DNA of 36,217 bases, from the NCBI GenBank assembly GCA_012842425.1, contig DUSU01000078.1, positions 1-36,217 on the forward strand, given 5' to 3'. Each line of letters opens with the position of its first letter. Position 1 is the first letter of the stretch. The stretch is from Candidatus Fermentithermobacillaceae bacterium (GTDB lineage Bacteria; Bacillota; Sulfobacillia; Fermentithermobacillales; Fermentithermobacillaceae). This document shows positions 23,411-32,113 of the stretch, in pieces. The position numbers and the translations under genes are program-made. The notes under the pieces were generated by a model. That model had not been told where the DNA came from. It ran no database searches and was given only the letters and a program-made list of their open reading frames with translations.

Positions 23411-26208
23411 AGCTCTATCCTCCGGAAAGGAATGCCGAGCCTCCGGGCAACGTCCTCTTCCCTACCGTGACAGGAGAACAAGAGTATCTGGTGCCTCTTG
23501 GCGAGCGAAGCCAGTATCTCAAGCGCCCCGGCAAGGCGGGTGTCGTCGTACTGCACAAACGAATCATCCAGGAAGAACGGGATCTCGTCCTTCTTGGTTA
23601 TGGCCTCTGCAATGGCCACCCTGAGGGCGAAGTAACACTGGTCTACGGTCCCTCCGGACAGGGAAGACACATCCACCTGGCTTCCGGTCTCAGGGTGTAC
23701 CACGCTTATCTCGAGGTCAGGCGATATCCTTATGTCCCTGTACCTCCCCGAGGTGATTCTCTTCATTATCTCGCCTACACGCCTGTTGAGTTCGGGGGCG
23801 AACTCACGCCTCAGGCTCTTGGACAGTTCCGATAGGGTGTTGTAGGCCAGGTCGAGGGCCTCCCAGTCCACCGCGAGTTCTTCTTCAACCGCCCGCTTTC
23901 GCGCCAGTTCTTCCTCGATCTCAAAGACGGGCCTCGTATCTTCCATCCGGAGGCGGATCCCGTTCTCAAGTGCCGCGAGCCTGGTCTTTACCTCTCCGAG
24001 ACGGGCCTTGACCGCGTCTTGGGCTCTCCGCCTGGCTTCGTAATCACTTTCCGAGACGGTTTCTTCGTAGACTGCCTCGCCTTCCGTGGCTTGCCAGGGG
24101 CTTACGGCAAGTTCGGCATCGAGCCGGGCGACTTCTTCCAGGATCTCCGCCGGGTCCCGCCCTAAAAGGAAGGCGCCCAGGCGGCCCCTGTACTCGGATA
24201 GAGTCCTCTCGGCCTCATCGTGCTCTCTCTTGGCAACCAGTTTCTTCTCGAGTTCAGCAGAGCTCTGCACACCACAGGCCGCGAACACTTCCGTCTCCTT
24301 AGTCTTCAGCCGGGAAAGGCGTTCGTCCAACTCGCTCAGGAGGTCCCGCGTCTCGCCCATCCGCTCGTTTAGGGTCACTAGGTCCCTCTTGAGCGAGGCG
24401 TGCTTGGCCAGTTTCTGCCTCCCCAAGTTGACGACCGCGTCGGTGATGGCCTCACCGCCTTCGAGACAGCCCAAAGACTTAAGGATCTCCACCAGTTCCT
24501 TCTCTATGGCAGCGAACTCCTGAGATGCCTCAAACCAGAACTTGTGCGCCGCCTCGTAGCGCTCCCTCGCGTTTTTCAGCCGTGCGCGATAAAGGTCCAG
24601 GTCACGGGCAACGGCCCTGAGTTCCTCCACCGATTTCGCGCCGAGAACGGCGAGGTATTCCTGCAGGGCTTTCCTGGCCGACTCGATCCTTTCCACCTGC
24701 TCTTCCACTTCGCGTTCCTTCTGAGCAAGGACCGTTTCATCTTCACGCCTCAGTTTGGCGGCCGCACTCTGGCGGTACACACCGGCGGCCAATAAGGCCA
24801 AAGCCACCCCAAACGCGGACCAGCTCATGGGCATGGCCATCACGGTGAGGGCCACCGCGATACCCAAAGTGGCCAGCGCAAGCGCGTAGAGCACTCCCGG
24901 CGAGCCCGTAGCCTTTCTGGACACGACCTGCGACCGCGCCCGCTCTACTTCCACTTCCATCTTTGCCTTGGCTTTCTCGGCCAAGTGAACCGTCTCTTGG
25001 AGTTCTTCCGCTTCCTTGAGTATTTCCTTGTTGAACTCCTCGTCGGGATACCCCTTCAGGCGCCCTTCTTCCTCGGCAGTCCTGAGCTCTTTCCTAGCGT
25101 CGTTGGCCGAGCGCTCGCTCTTGAATGCCGTCGCCTTAGCGCTTGAGTACCTGGAATACAGGGACATGAGGGCAGCTTCATCGACGCTCTCTGCGGACGG
25201 CATAGACGCCGACAGCTTGGCCTCAATCTCTTTGGCCTTCTGCTCAAGTCGGGCAAGTTCTCCCTCTGCCTCTTCCCGGCGCCGCGCGACGGCATCTATC
25301 TCTTGCTTGAGAGCCCGGTACTCTTCTCCGGCCCCCTGCGGGACGTCTTTCGCCCACCGGAGCTCTTCCAGACGGGCCATAGAATCACTGATGAGGCCCT
25401 GGAGCTCTTCGGCCTCGGCGAGAAGCCCCTTGAGCATCCCGCGGCGAAGCCAGGCGAGCTCCCACTCTCCGCGGGAAACCGCCTCCTCCAGGCGCTCCTT
25501 TTCCCTGGACAGGTTCGAAGCCTCGATGAGCCACCCGCGGAGCTCTTCCGCCCGCTCGTTGGCGGATTTGAGCTCACGCGAAAGCTCGGCTATCTCTTGC
25601 TGCACAATGTCAAGTTTGGCCTTCTGGCTCCGCGGAGCCTTGATCTTGGCCCGCTCGTCGGACAGCGCCGACAAAGCCCGCACCAGCGAAACGTCCTGGC
25701 TCCCACCCTGAAGGATGTCTCCCAGCTTGCCCTGTATCTCGGCCCCTAGTCCGGGCTCTTGTGGGCTTCCCAGCTGGCCAATCCAGACTGTGTTCCGGAA
25801 CTCCTTGGCGGTAAGGCCTAGGTGCTTACGGGCGAAATCGTATTCCTTCCTGGAGTCTTGGGAGAAGAGGCGGGTGACGTCCTCGCCCGTCGTGTCGTCG
25901 TAGATCCGGACCAGGTCCGGGTCAAAAGAACGCTCCACCCTGTAAATGCGCCCGCCTTCCTCGTAGACAAGCGTGCCCCGGTAGTCGCTTCCCGTCCACG
26001 GACGGTAGCGCTCGTACTCGAGGTCACGCGATATCCTTGTCCTGCCTTCCTTCTTGAAACCGTAGAACATGCCGAGTATGAATGCGCCCAGCGTCGATTT
26101 GCCGGCCTCGTTGTTACCCCGGATGATGTTGAGACCCCCGGACAGCTCGATTGTCCGCGGACCCAAGAACTTCCCGAAGGCCGTTGGAGCAAGTTTCCTT
26201 ATCTTCAC
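23407..26208 (-). CDS. yhaN: YhaN-like SMC/Rad50-type ATPase with a membrane hairpin
   Basis: This 933-residue SbcC/Rad50-related ATPase has Walker A GNNEAGKST (31-39), a Q-loop region WIGQLGSPQEP, long coiled coils (about 195-435 and 480-800), and a C-terminal signature SSLSGGTVDQCYFALR. Walker B is IPFFLDDSFVQYDD. In the middle (about 438-478) are two hydrophobic stretches (YALALATLGIAVALTVMAMP and FGVALALLAAGVY) where Rad50 would have its hinge or zinc hook. Bacillus YhaN has a similar feature, so it may anchor the coiled-coil tip in the membrane. GTG start at 26208, 2 nt after the YhaO-like stop. The pair should form a Mre11/Rad50-like nuclease complex acting on DNA ends. Confidence 0.9.
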   Translation of the reverse strand: MKIRKLAPTAFGKFLGPRTIELSGGLNIIRGNNEAGKSTLGAFILGMFYGFKKEGRTRISRDLEYERYRPWTGSDYRGTLVYEEGGRIYRVERSFDPDLVRIYDDTTGEDVTRLFSQDSRKEYDFARKHLGLTAKEFRNTVWIGQLGSPQEPGLGAEIQGKLGDILQGGSQDVSLVRALSALSDERAKIKAPRSQKAKLDIVQQEIAELSRELKSANERAEELRGWLIEASNLSREKERLEEAVSRGEWELAWLRRGMLKGLLAEAEELQGLISDSMARLEELRWAKDVPQGAGEEYRALKQEIDAVARRREEAEGELARLEQKAKEIEAKLSASMPSAESVDEAALMSLYSRYSSAKATAFKSERSANDARKELRTAEEEGRLKGYPDEEFNKEILKEAEELQETVHLAEKAKAKMEVEVERARSQVVSRKATGSPGVLYALALATLGIAVALTVMAMPMSWSAFGVALALLAAGVYRQSAAAKLRREDETVLAQKEREVEEQVERIESARKALQEYLAVLGAKSVEELRAVARDLDLYRARLKNARERYEAAHKFWFEASQEFAAIEKELVEILKSLGCLEGGEAITDAVVNLGRQKLAKHASLKRDLVTLNERMGETRDLLSELDERLSRLKTKETEVFAACGVQSSAELEKKLVAKREHDEAERTLSEYRGRLGAFLLGRDPAEILEEVARLDAELAVSPWQATEGEAVYEETVSESDYEARRRAQDAVKARLGEVKTRLAALENGIRLRMEDTRPVFEIEEELARKRAVEEELAVDWEALDLAYNTLSELSKSLRREFAPELNRRVGEIMKRITSGRYRDIRISPDLEISVVHPETGSQVDVSSLSGGTVDQCYFALRVAIAEAITKKDEIPFFLDDSFVQYDDTRLAGALEILASLAKRHQILLFSCHGREEDVARRLGIPFRRIEL

Positions 26209-26210
26209 CC

Positions 26211-27392
26211 CTACCGCCCCCTCCGGAGTATGACTTTGCCCTGCCTCAGAGCGTCCAGCCCGTACTGGAGGGCCAGATCAGCGACTCGGGCCGAACGTTC
26301 ATCACCCTTGGCGATCAGCCCTTCCCTGAGTCCCACAAGGTGCCTCGCGAAACGCCCTTCAAGGCTTGAGTTCTCAGGGGCGGTCAACGCCTTGAGGTCG
26401 TAGCCGGGAGAGTAGTCCGGGATAAGACGCAGGAAGAAGAAGTCGTCCCCGAGCATGCGCTCGAGTTCGGGGACGTCAAACACTATCTCCGGCTCGACCA
26501 CTCCGGTAAGCCTGATCGCCCAGAGGTCGCGCTTTCTGGTAGACCGGTCTCCTACGGAGAGCACGGCATTTCGGACGCGCTCCAAGGTGTCCAGTCCCGT
26601 GATGTCCAGGTCCTCGCTCCTCATCTGCCTGAGGGCCATTGGGATGAACTCCGCCTGGACGTCGTACCCGGCCTCCCCCTCCCGCTTGTCGGCGCTCACA
26701 AGGAACACGCCTCGCTCGCCCTTGTCGCCGAAGTCCAAGGGCTCGAGGCATCCTGGGTAGACCGCCGTCATTTCGCCTGCCGTGAACTTTCCCGGCGCGT
26801 GGATGTGGCCCAGCGCCGCGTAGTCAATCCCCGATCCTTCCAGGTCCTCAAGATGGATGGGCAGGTACTGGGACCCGTTGTCCGAAACGGCGGCATTCCA
26901 GACCACATCACCGTGGACGACTAATACGCTGAAAAACCCCTCACGGGCTTTGCGGAACCCCTTCAGGAGTCTCCTGTGTTCCAGATACGTCCGCCAGCCA
27001 AGTCCGTAGACGACGGTATTCAGGTCCTCCAATACGACTTCTCCTATCGCGTCGCTTTCAAATACGGTCACGTTTTCCGGCCAGTCTACGGTCTTGTACA
27101 GGGAGTCCCTGACCAGCGGGTCGTGGTTTCCGGGGCTTATGAACACCCTCGTCTCACCAATGGACCTGAAGACCTCCCTGGCCTCTTTCGCCCAGGTGGC
27201 CCTCGCGTGAGAGTGTTCGAAGAGGTCGCCCGAGAGAAGGAGCAAGTCGGCCTTTGCCCGCTTGCAGAGGTCTGCTATGCGGGAAAGGCCCGCCTCGATC
27301 TCCCTTCGCCTAATAGATGCTTTCTCTCTATCCAGTTCTCTGGAAGCCGGGCGGCCGGCGTGGATGTCGGCAGCGTGAACTATCTTCAGCAT
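26211..27392 (-). CDS. yhaO: YhaO-like metallophosphoesterase (SbcD/Mre11-type DNA nuclease)
   Basis: This 393-residue calcineurin-like phosphoesterase has metal motifs HAADIHAGRP (Asp9, His11), LLLSGDLFEHS, ISPGNHDP, VVHGDVVWN and ALGHIHAPG, the five conserved blocks of SbcD/Mre11. A C-terminal region (about 280-393) would bind the ATPase partner. The start is ATG at 27392, 8 nt after GGAGG. It is the first gene of a three-gene operon with yhaN and the alpha/beta hydrolase, with gaps of 2 and -4 nt. The family cuts DNA ends in a manganese- and ATP-dependent manner. The 128 bases upstream, to the Nudix remnant, show no clear feature. Confidence 0.92.
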   Translation of the reverse strand: MLKIVHAADIHAGRPASRELDREKASIRRREIEAGLSRIADLCKRAKADLLLLSGDLFEHSHARATWAKEAREVFRSIGETRVFISPGNHDPLVRDSLYKTVDWPENVTVFESDAIGEVVLEDLNTVVYGLGWRTYLEHRRLLKGFRKAREGFFSVLVVHGDVVWNAAVSDNGSQYLPIHLEDLEGSGIDYAALGHIHAPGKFTAGEMTAVYPGCLEPLDFGDKGERGVFLVSADKREGEAGYDVQAEFIPMALRQMRSEDLDITGLDTLERVRNAVLSVGDRSTRKRDLWAIRLTGVVEPEIVFDVPELERMLGDDFFFLRLIPDYSPGYDLKALTAPENSSLEGRFARHLVGLREGLIAKGDERSARVADLALQYGLDALRQGKVILRRGR

Positions 27393-27520
27393 GGATATGT
27401 GCCTCCAAAAAGCATGGGTCGGAGTGAACGGGTGACATCAGAGGAAACATTTCTACTCCGAGAGATCCTTTCCCTCTAGGGCGCCACAGGTCGATCAGGC
27501 AGTCTAGCGGGATAAATCTT

Positions 27521-27949
27521 GTGACTGCTCCTCTTCTATTGTGCGTGTTCGGCCTAAAGAACTCCTATGTACAGGACGGCCGGCCCGTGCTTGAGCTCAC
27601 CGGCATCGGAGGGAAGGTCGAGCCGGGAGAATCCTTCGCGTAGTGCGCCGTGCGGGAGCGCATCGAAGAGACCGGGACGCGCCCTCAGATCGTTCCCTCG
27701 CCAATGACCGTGGATGACCTGCTCAAAAGTGGTGTACGAATGGTAAGTGCCTGGGGCGAGGAAGTACCCCGAGAAGGAAGGGTGACGTTTATCGACTCTC
27801 CGGGAGTATATGCCCGGCATACCGACGACGCCCTTGTCGAGTATGTGGAAGGGAGGCTTCCTCCATGGCAAGCGGCGACCTCCGGCCTAGGTCCTCCCAT
27901 TTTCCGCACTTGGAACCCCACCGGGCGACCACCCTGTCATCCACGATGA
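27521..27949 (+). pseudogene. Nudix hydrolase remnant with a stop codon inside the Nudix box
   Basis: From GTG 27521 the frame reads a typical Nudix beginning (LLLCVFGLKN, VLELTGIGGKVEPGESFA). It then hits TAG at 27641-27643 and continues CAVRERIEETGTRPQIVPSP to a stop at 27949. Together the two pieces match the Nudix box pattern G-x5-E-x7-R-E-x2-E-E-x-G, with the TAG at a variable position. The later part (TVDDLLKSGVRMVSAWGEEV, DDALVEYVEGRLPPWQAA) looks like a full Nudix C-terminus. Only one nonsense change is apparent and the ribosome binding site is weak. Nudix enzymes hydrolyse nucleoside diphosphate derivatives such as oxidised dNTPs. Its 3' end overlaps, on the opposite strand, the last roughly 30 codons of the activase gene. 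It could also be a sequencing error. Confidence 0.75.
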
Positions 27950-28964
27950 TCTCTTGTATCTCACAGGAGTTCGCGCAGTCTGAACACTCGAATCCCCTGC
28001 TTTGGGCACTAGACAGTGCGATGCGCGAGACTCCCCGGAACGCCGTCTGCCTCGAAGGCTCTTCGAGGGCGCGCTCTCTCGCAAGTAGGGCCGCTCCCCA
28101 AGCCCCCATCACCTTGAAGTGCGGAGGTACTGTGATGGGAAGCCCCAGTTTCTCTTCCAGGGCCTTGCGGATGCCGGCGTTGGCCGCGACTCCGCCCTGA
28201 AAAACAACCTTCGGCCTTATCTTCTGGCCCCTGGCGACGTTTGTTATGTAGTTGGCGGCCAAGGCGGCGCACAAACCTGCAATAAGGTCTTCTTTACGGT
28301 AGCCCATCTGCTGCTTGTGGATTAGGTCCGATTCGGCGAAAACGCCGCAGCGTCCCGCGATTCTGGCAGGCGTCCTGGAGCGCAGAGCCCAGTCGCCGAA
28401 CTCCTCGATGGGAATACCCAGTCTCGCGGCCTGGTGGTCAAGGAACGACCCCGTTCCGGCCGCGCATACGGTGTTCATGTTGAAACCGACAGGATACCCG
28501 TCCCTGAAGAAGACGATCTTGGAATCCTGGCCGCCTATATCGATGAGAGTCCCTATGTCGGGAAACAGGAAAGAAGCGGCTTTTGCGTGGCTCGATATCT
28601 CGTTTTTCACCACATCGGCCCCTATGATGACCTTGGCCAAGAGGCGCCCCGAACCCGTGGTGCCGACAAACCTGATGCCGTCGGTCCATCCGCCTTCGGC
28701 AAGGCGCCTAAACCCCTCCTGCATGGCCCAGATGGGGCCGCCTTCATTACGGATGTAATCCTCATATACAATGTGGCCGCAACGGTCCGTGAGCACAATC
28801 TTGGTGGTTACGCTGCCTACATCTACGCCGAGAAACCTGGTCTCGCGGCTCAGGTTCGCCGGACGGAGCTTTTCACTCAGCCGGGCTCTTTCACTCCCCG
28901 CCGCATGCTCCTTAGGCAAGACCTCCCGCAAGGGGATTGGCTTCTTTCTTTCCTCACGCTTCAT
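27789..28964 (-). CDS. BadF/BadG/BcrA/BcrD-type acyl-CoA dehydratase activase
   Basis: This ASKHA-fold ATPase of about 391 residues is related to HgdC, the archerase that drives an electron into 2-hydroxyacyl-CoA dehydratases. Visible are the phosphate-1 motif GVDVGSVTTK (46-55), IDIGGQDSK (141-149), and the two cysteines that ligate the intersubunit [4Fe-4S] cluster, Cys167 (NTVCAAGTGSF) and Cys206 (GRCGVFAESD). The adenosine motif is GGVAANAGI. A C-terminal cysteine group (CSDCANSCEIQ, KCGKWED) may bind a second cluster. I start it at ATG 28964, where AAGGAG lies 8 nt upstream; this overlaps the previous gene by 11 nt. The last 30 or so residues, after KCGKWED, overlap the Nudix remnant and look like a random extension. 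Confidence 0.9.
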   Translation of the reverse strand: MKREERKKPIPLREVLPKEHAAGSERARLSEKLRPANLSRETRFLGVDVGSVTTKIVLTDRCGHIVYEDYIRNEGGPIWAMQEGFRRLAEGGWTDGIRFVGTTGSGRLLAKVIIGADVVKNEISSHAKAASFLFPDIGTLIDIGGQDSKIVFFRDGYPVGFNMNTVCAAGTGSFLDHQAARLGIPIEEFGDWALRSRTPARIAGRCGVFAESDLIHKQQMGYRKEDLIAGLCAALAANYITNVARGQKIRPKVVFQGGVAANAGIRKALEEKLGLPITVPPHFKVMGAWGAALLARERALEEPSRQTAFRGVSRIALSSAQSRGFECSDCANSCEIQEIIVDDRVVARWGSKCGKWEDLGRRSPLAMEEASLPHTRQGRRRYAGHILPESR

Positions 28965-31089
28965 TGGCCGAACTCCTTTTTCTCCTTCCTTCGAGCAAAT
29001 CGCAAAAGGCCTCAAACCTGGTCTCCAAGCCTGCCACTCCGGTCTGCTCTGAGATCATGAGAGACAGGACCGGTATGTCTAGGTCACTGGACACCTTGAC
29101 CAGTATGTTCTGGGCTATTATTTCCGGCATGCAGGTGAAAGGAAACAGGTGGATGACCCCGTCCATCCCCAACGTCTTCGCGAGCACGGTCTCTCCGACG
29201 GATTCCTGGCCGTGCCCGCCCACGTGTACAGGCAAATACGGCTCGGCGCACTTAACCACCCGGTTGTACTGCCTGACCGCGCGAGGCAGCTTGAAGAGGT
29301 GGTAATCCACCCACGATGTAACGTCGAGGGTCCTGTAGACCCTGACACGCTGCTCAAGAGACCCGAGGATCCTCTCCGCGTCTTTGTTCACGAAGGGCTC
29401 ATTCACAACGTAGACCTCTCCGACTATGGCCACCCGGAGCGGGTCCACCTGAAGCCTCGGTATCCGCCGCATGTCGCGGCAGTAATCGCCGAACACCGCT
29501 TTGACTTCTTTGGGGCTCCGGGCCTCGTCCAGTTCCCTGAGGAACCGTGCGAACCGCCTATCGCCTGCACCCCGCTCTGCTTCGTAAGCCCTAATATCCC
29601 GGAGCACATCGACCGCCCTGTCCGAAGCGGCGATCTTGGTGAGGGCCATCCTGAATCCCCTGAGCCCTTTGGTGAAATGGGCCCCTCCGGACAGAGCCCT
29701 GTAGGACTCGACAAACAGTCCCCACTTCTGAGAAAGGGGGAACGGGGAATCGACCGAGAGCACCCTGACCGGATATCCGCTCTTCCTGAGGATCTCTTCC
29801 ATGACCTGCGCGTACCAGCCCAAGCGGCACTTACCTTTACCTTGGATCATCACTATCTTCCGCACGCCGTCTTCGGCATGCTTCCTCATCTGTCCGATGA
29901 GGGTAACCATCGGATAGCAGATGAACTCGGGAGCGATCTCTTTGCCCAGCCGCACTATGTCCTCGGTAAGTGGCGGTGGCATTACCGCCTCGGCTCCCAT
30001 TTCCGCAAACAGGCTTCTCAGGGCGTACCGTAGATTGCCCATGTCTACGAGGCCGATAGGGCCTGTATCGACCTCGCGGGATATCGCGGGGACACTCGGG
30101 CGGCCGGCGGCAGGAGCGCCATCTCCGGGCCCGCCTAGCTCCCCACCAGTTAAGGCCGGCCCGTGTCCTCCAGGCGCCGGGACTCGGGTGGAATCCATGA
30201 ACGCTTCAATCCTGGTAAGAAGCCCGGCCTCTCCCGAATGCTCGTCGACGGCCAGGTTCAGGAGCGGGATACCCCGGTCGCCGGCTTCTTTGGCAACGTA
30301 GTTCTCTATGATCGAAGCGGGGCCGCACGAAAACGCGGACACGAAGATGAGGCGGTTGACTTTTCCGGACCTAACGAGGTGCAAGGCGGCTCCGAGGATG
30401 CGCGCCTCGATCGTCCATAGTCTCTCGGCCTCGTATATCCCTCTGAGAGCCGCCTCCGCGTCCTCTTTCGACACGTTTTCCGCCGTAACGACCGAGCCGT
30501 AATCGCTTACGCGCTCCACCAGTCGCCTCCCAAACACGTCCTGGAGGATGTAGGAGTGACCCATGACGGCCGTATCCCAGATAAAACGACCCGAGAGAAC
30601 GGACAAATGCTCATGTTCTCTCCAAGCCCGGATGGCTTCCTGAAGCGCGCGCTTGGCTCTTACTTCTGATGAAACGCCCAGCCGGCGACCTGCCGAGATC
30701 CATGTCCGGGGCCAACCTTTTGGATCGTCGCGCATATCTATCACGGGGCTTATGAACTCGTCGTCGGAGAGCCCAAAAGCCGCTTTCAGCATTGCGGGGA
30801 GGCCCATCATCTTCGGACAGCAGTAGGACGTGCCCGAAAGAGAGACGACGGCCGGTATAAAGATCTTCCGGCATCCCTTGCGGAGCAGCCTGTCGACATG
30901 GACAAACGCTGCCTTTACCGCTACGCACGGCTCATCGGTAGGACAGAGATCCAGGCGCTCTAGGTCGCTCTCGGAAGTATGCGGCGACTCAGTCCACTGT
31001 ACCCCGAGTTCCCCTAGGAAGGTGCGGTATAAGGGATGGAGATAGAAGAAGCCGAGGCTCCTGGGAACACCCACCGACATCAAGCTCAA
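28954..31089 (-). CDS. Two-module CoA-dehydratase-like protein (COG3580/COG3581-type fusion), activase partner
   Basis: This 711-residue protein has two related halves. Half 1 (about 7-302, DUF2229-like) opens GVPRSLGFFYLHPLY, has Cys49, Cys55, Cys90 and Cys91, and ends FSCGPASIIENYV... IPLLNLAVDEHSGEAGLLTR. Half 2 (about 343-700) has FICYPMV (Cys391), GKGKCRLGWY (Cys421), Cys614, and ends FTCMPEIIAQNIL... IPVLSLMISEQTGVAGLETR. The halves are joined by a Gly/Pro/Ala-rich linker (303-340). Both resemble the HgdB-type subunit of 2-hydroxyacyl-CoA dehydratases, with cysteines to hold Fe-S clusters. In other Clostridia the pieces occur as separate genes or as one giant fusion with the activase. 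The substrate is unknown. The start is TTG 31089 or ATG 31080. Confidence 0.85.
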   Translation of the reverse strand: MSLMSVGVPRSLGFFYLHPLYRTFLGELGVQWTESPHTSESDLERLDLCPTDEPCVAVKAAFVHVDRLLRKGCRKIFIPAVVSLSGTSYCCPKMMGLPAMLKAAFGLSDDEFISPVIDMRDDPKGWPRTWISAGRRLGVSSEVRAKRALQEAIRAWREHEHLSVLSGRFIWDTAVMGHSYILQDVFGRRLVERVSDYGSVVTAENVSKEDAEAALRGIYEAERLWTIEARILGAALHLVRSGKVNRLIFVSAFSCGPASIIENYVAKEAGDRGIPLLNLAVDEHSGEAGLLTRIEAFMDSTRVPAPGGHGPALTGGELGGPGDGAPAAGRPSVPAISREVDTGPIGLVDMGNLRYALRSLFAEMGAEAVMPPPLTEDIVRLGKEIAPEFICYPMVTLIGQMRKHAEDGVRKIVMIQGKGKCRLGWYAQVMEEILRKSGYPVRVLSVDSPFPLSQKWGLFVESYRALSGGAHFTKGLRGFRMALTKIAASDRAVDVLRDIRAYEAERGAGDRRFARFLRELDEARSPKEVKAVFGDYCRDMRRIPRLQVDPLRVAIVGEVYVVNEPFVNKDAERILGSLEQRVRVYRTLDVTSWVDYHLFKLPRAVRQYNRVVKCAEPYLPVHVGGHGQESVGETVLAKTLGMDGVIHLFPFTCMPEIIAQNILVKVSSDLDIPVLSLMISEQTGVAGLETRFEAFCDLLEGRRKRSSANEA

Positions 31090-31162
31090 GACCCGCCTTT
31101 ACACTGTGATGGTGGTAATGTTCCCAAAAAGTGGCGGTAGTAAACGTAACGTGGGGGGCGGA

Positions 31163-32107
31163 CTACTCTGTCCTCGTCACACTGACCTTTCCCGCGCCGC
31201 AGCTCACGACAAGGTCAATCTTCGTTGAGGCTCTCTCGTAGTCCGGCGTTACCCAGGAGTTGCCTGAGCGGGTCATGCCTTGGGCGCCCAGGTCGTGGGT
31301 GATGGTAAGGGGACTCGATATAGACACTCGTAGGCCTGCTGCTCGGGGCACCGTGACATCTACCGTGGCCGCCCCTCCGGATACCGTAACCTTTGTATCC
31401 TTTCCGCTCAGGCCAAACGCGATATCGAGGTCGACAACACCTGCCGATATATCAAGGTCGCCGAGGTCAACCGATCTGCAATCCATGGTGACATTAGCGA
31501 CTCCGCCTGTCACTTTCACGGAGGTCGCTATCGAAGGGTTCAGGGCGAGGTCCCACACCTGTTTGCCGGCTTCGGCCCCATTTCGGTCCGGAGCTTTGAT
31601 GGAGACTCGCGTTTCGCCGTCCACTTCCTCCCACGACCTTGACGGCTCATACCGGTCCCACGATAGGTTCCCCTTCATGAGGATCGGCGACCCAAGATTA
31701 TTGAGGCCAGAGTCGCCTCTGGCCTCGAGCTCCAGCGAAGGAGCCCCCAGCTCCATTTTCAGTCTCGATATCGTTGGGCCAAGGGGCACGGTATACTCTT
31801 CGGTGTGCTCCATGGGTTTCCAAGGCAAGCGGAACTCCCATCTCAGGCCGTTGGACCTCCGCCACGGCCCGTGCCAACCGCCACCAGGGAACATGGCCCC
31901 GAGGATCAGGATGACCACGATCGCTACCGCGAACCACGGGACCTTCCATTTGGAGAACACCAGTTGCAGACCGAGACCTATGACCAGGATAGGCCAGAAC
32001 GAAACGGCCGAATCCCATACACTCCAGGGCAGGTAACCTGAGGTGTTCATGAGGAGGATGGCTCCCACGACCACCAAGACGAGCCCATTCAGAAGCCTGC
32101 TCGCCAC
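31163..32107 (-). CDS. LiaF-like membrane protein with C-terminal toast-rack/adhesin-type beta domain
   Basis: This 314-residue protein has three membrane segments at the N-terminus (about 6-21, 35-51, 57-74), then a Trp/Gly-rich loop. A long beta-repeat domain follows (about 105-314: TISRLKMELGAPSLELEARG, VTGGVANVTMDCRSVDLGD, SAGVVDLDIAFG). The layout matches LiaF/YvqF and DUF4097-type proteins that sense cell-envelope damage and hold back a regulator. The start is GTG 32107 after GGGAGGT, 6 nt after the PspC-like gene's stop. It is the last gene of the ECF sigma operon, so it is probably an accessory of the envelope-stress response (inferred from family and context). Confidence 0.82.
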   Translation of the reverse strand: MASRLLNGLVLVVVGAILLMNTSGYLPWSVWDSAVSFWPILVIGLGLQLVFSKWKVPWFAVAIVVILILGAMFPGGGWHGPWRRSNGLRWEFRLPWKPMEHTEEYTVPLGPTISRLKMELGAPSLELEARGDSGLNNLGSPILMKGNLSWDRYEPSRSWEEVDGETRVSIKAPDRNGAEAGKQVWDLALNPSIATSVKVTGGVANVTMDCRSVDLGDLDISAGVVDLDIAFGLSGKDTKVTVSGGAATVDVTVPRAAGLRVSISSPLTITHDLGAQGMTRSGNSWVTPDYERASTKIDLVVSCGAGKVSVTRTE

Positions 32108-32113
32108 CCTGTT

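Noticed and set aside
28009-28325. Short open frames on both strands within the activase gene
   Set aside because: They are shadows; the activase motifs on the minus strand explain the region completely.
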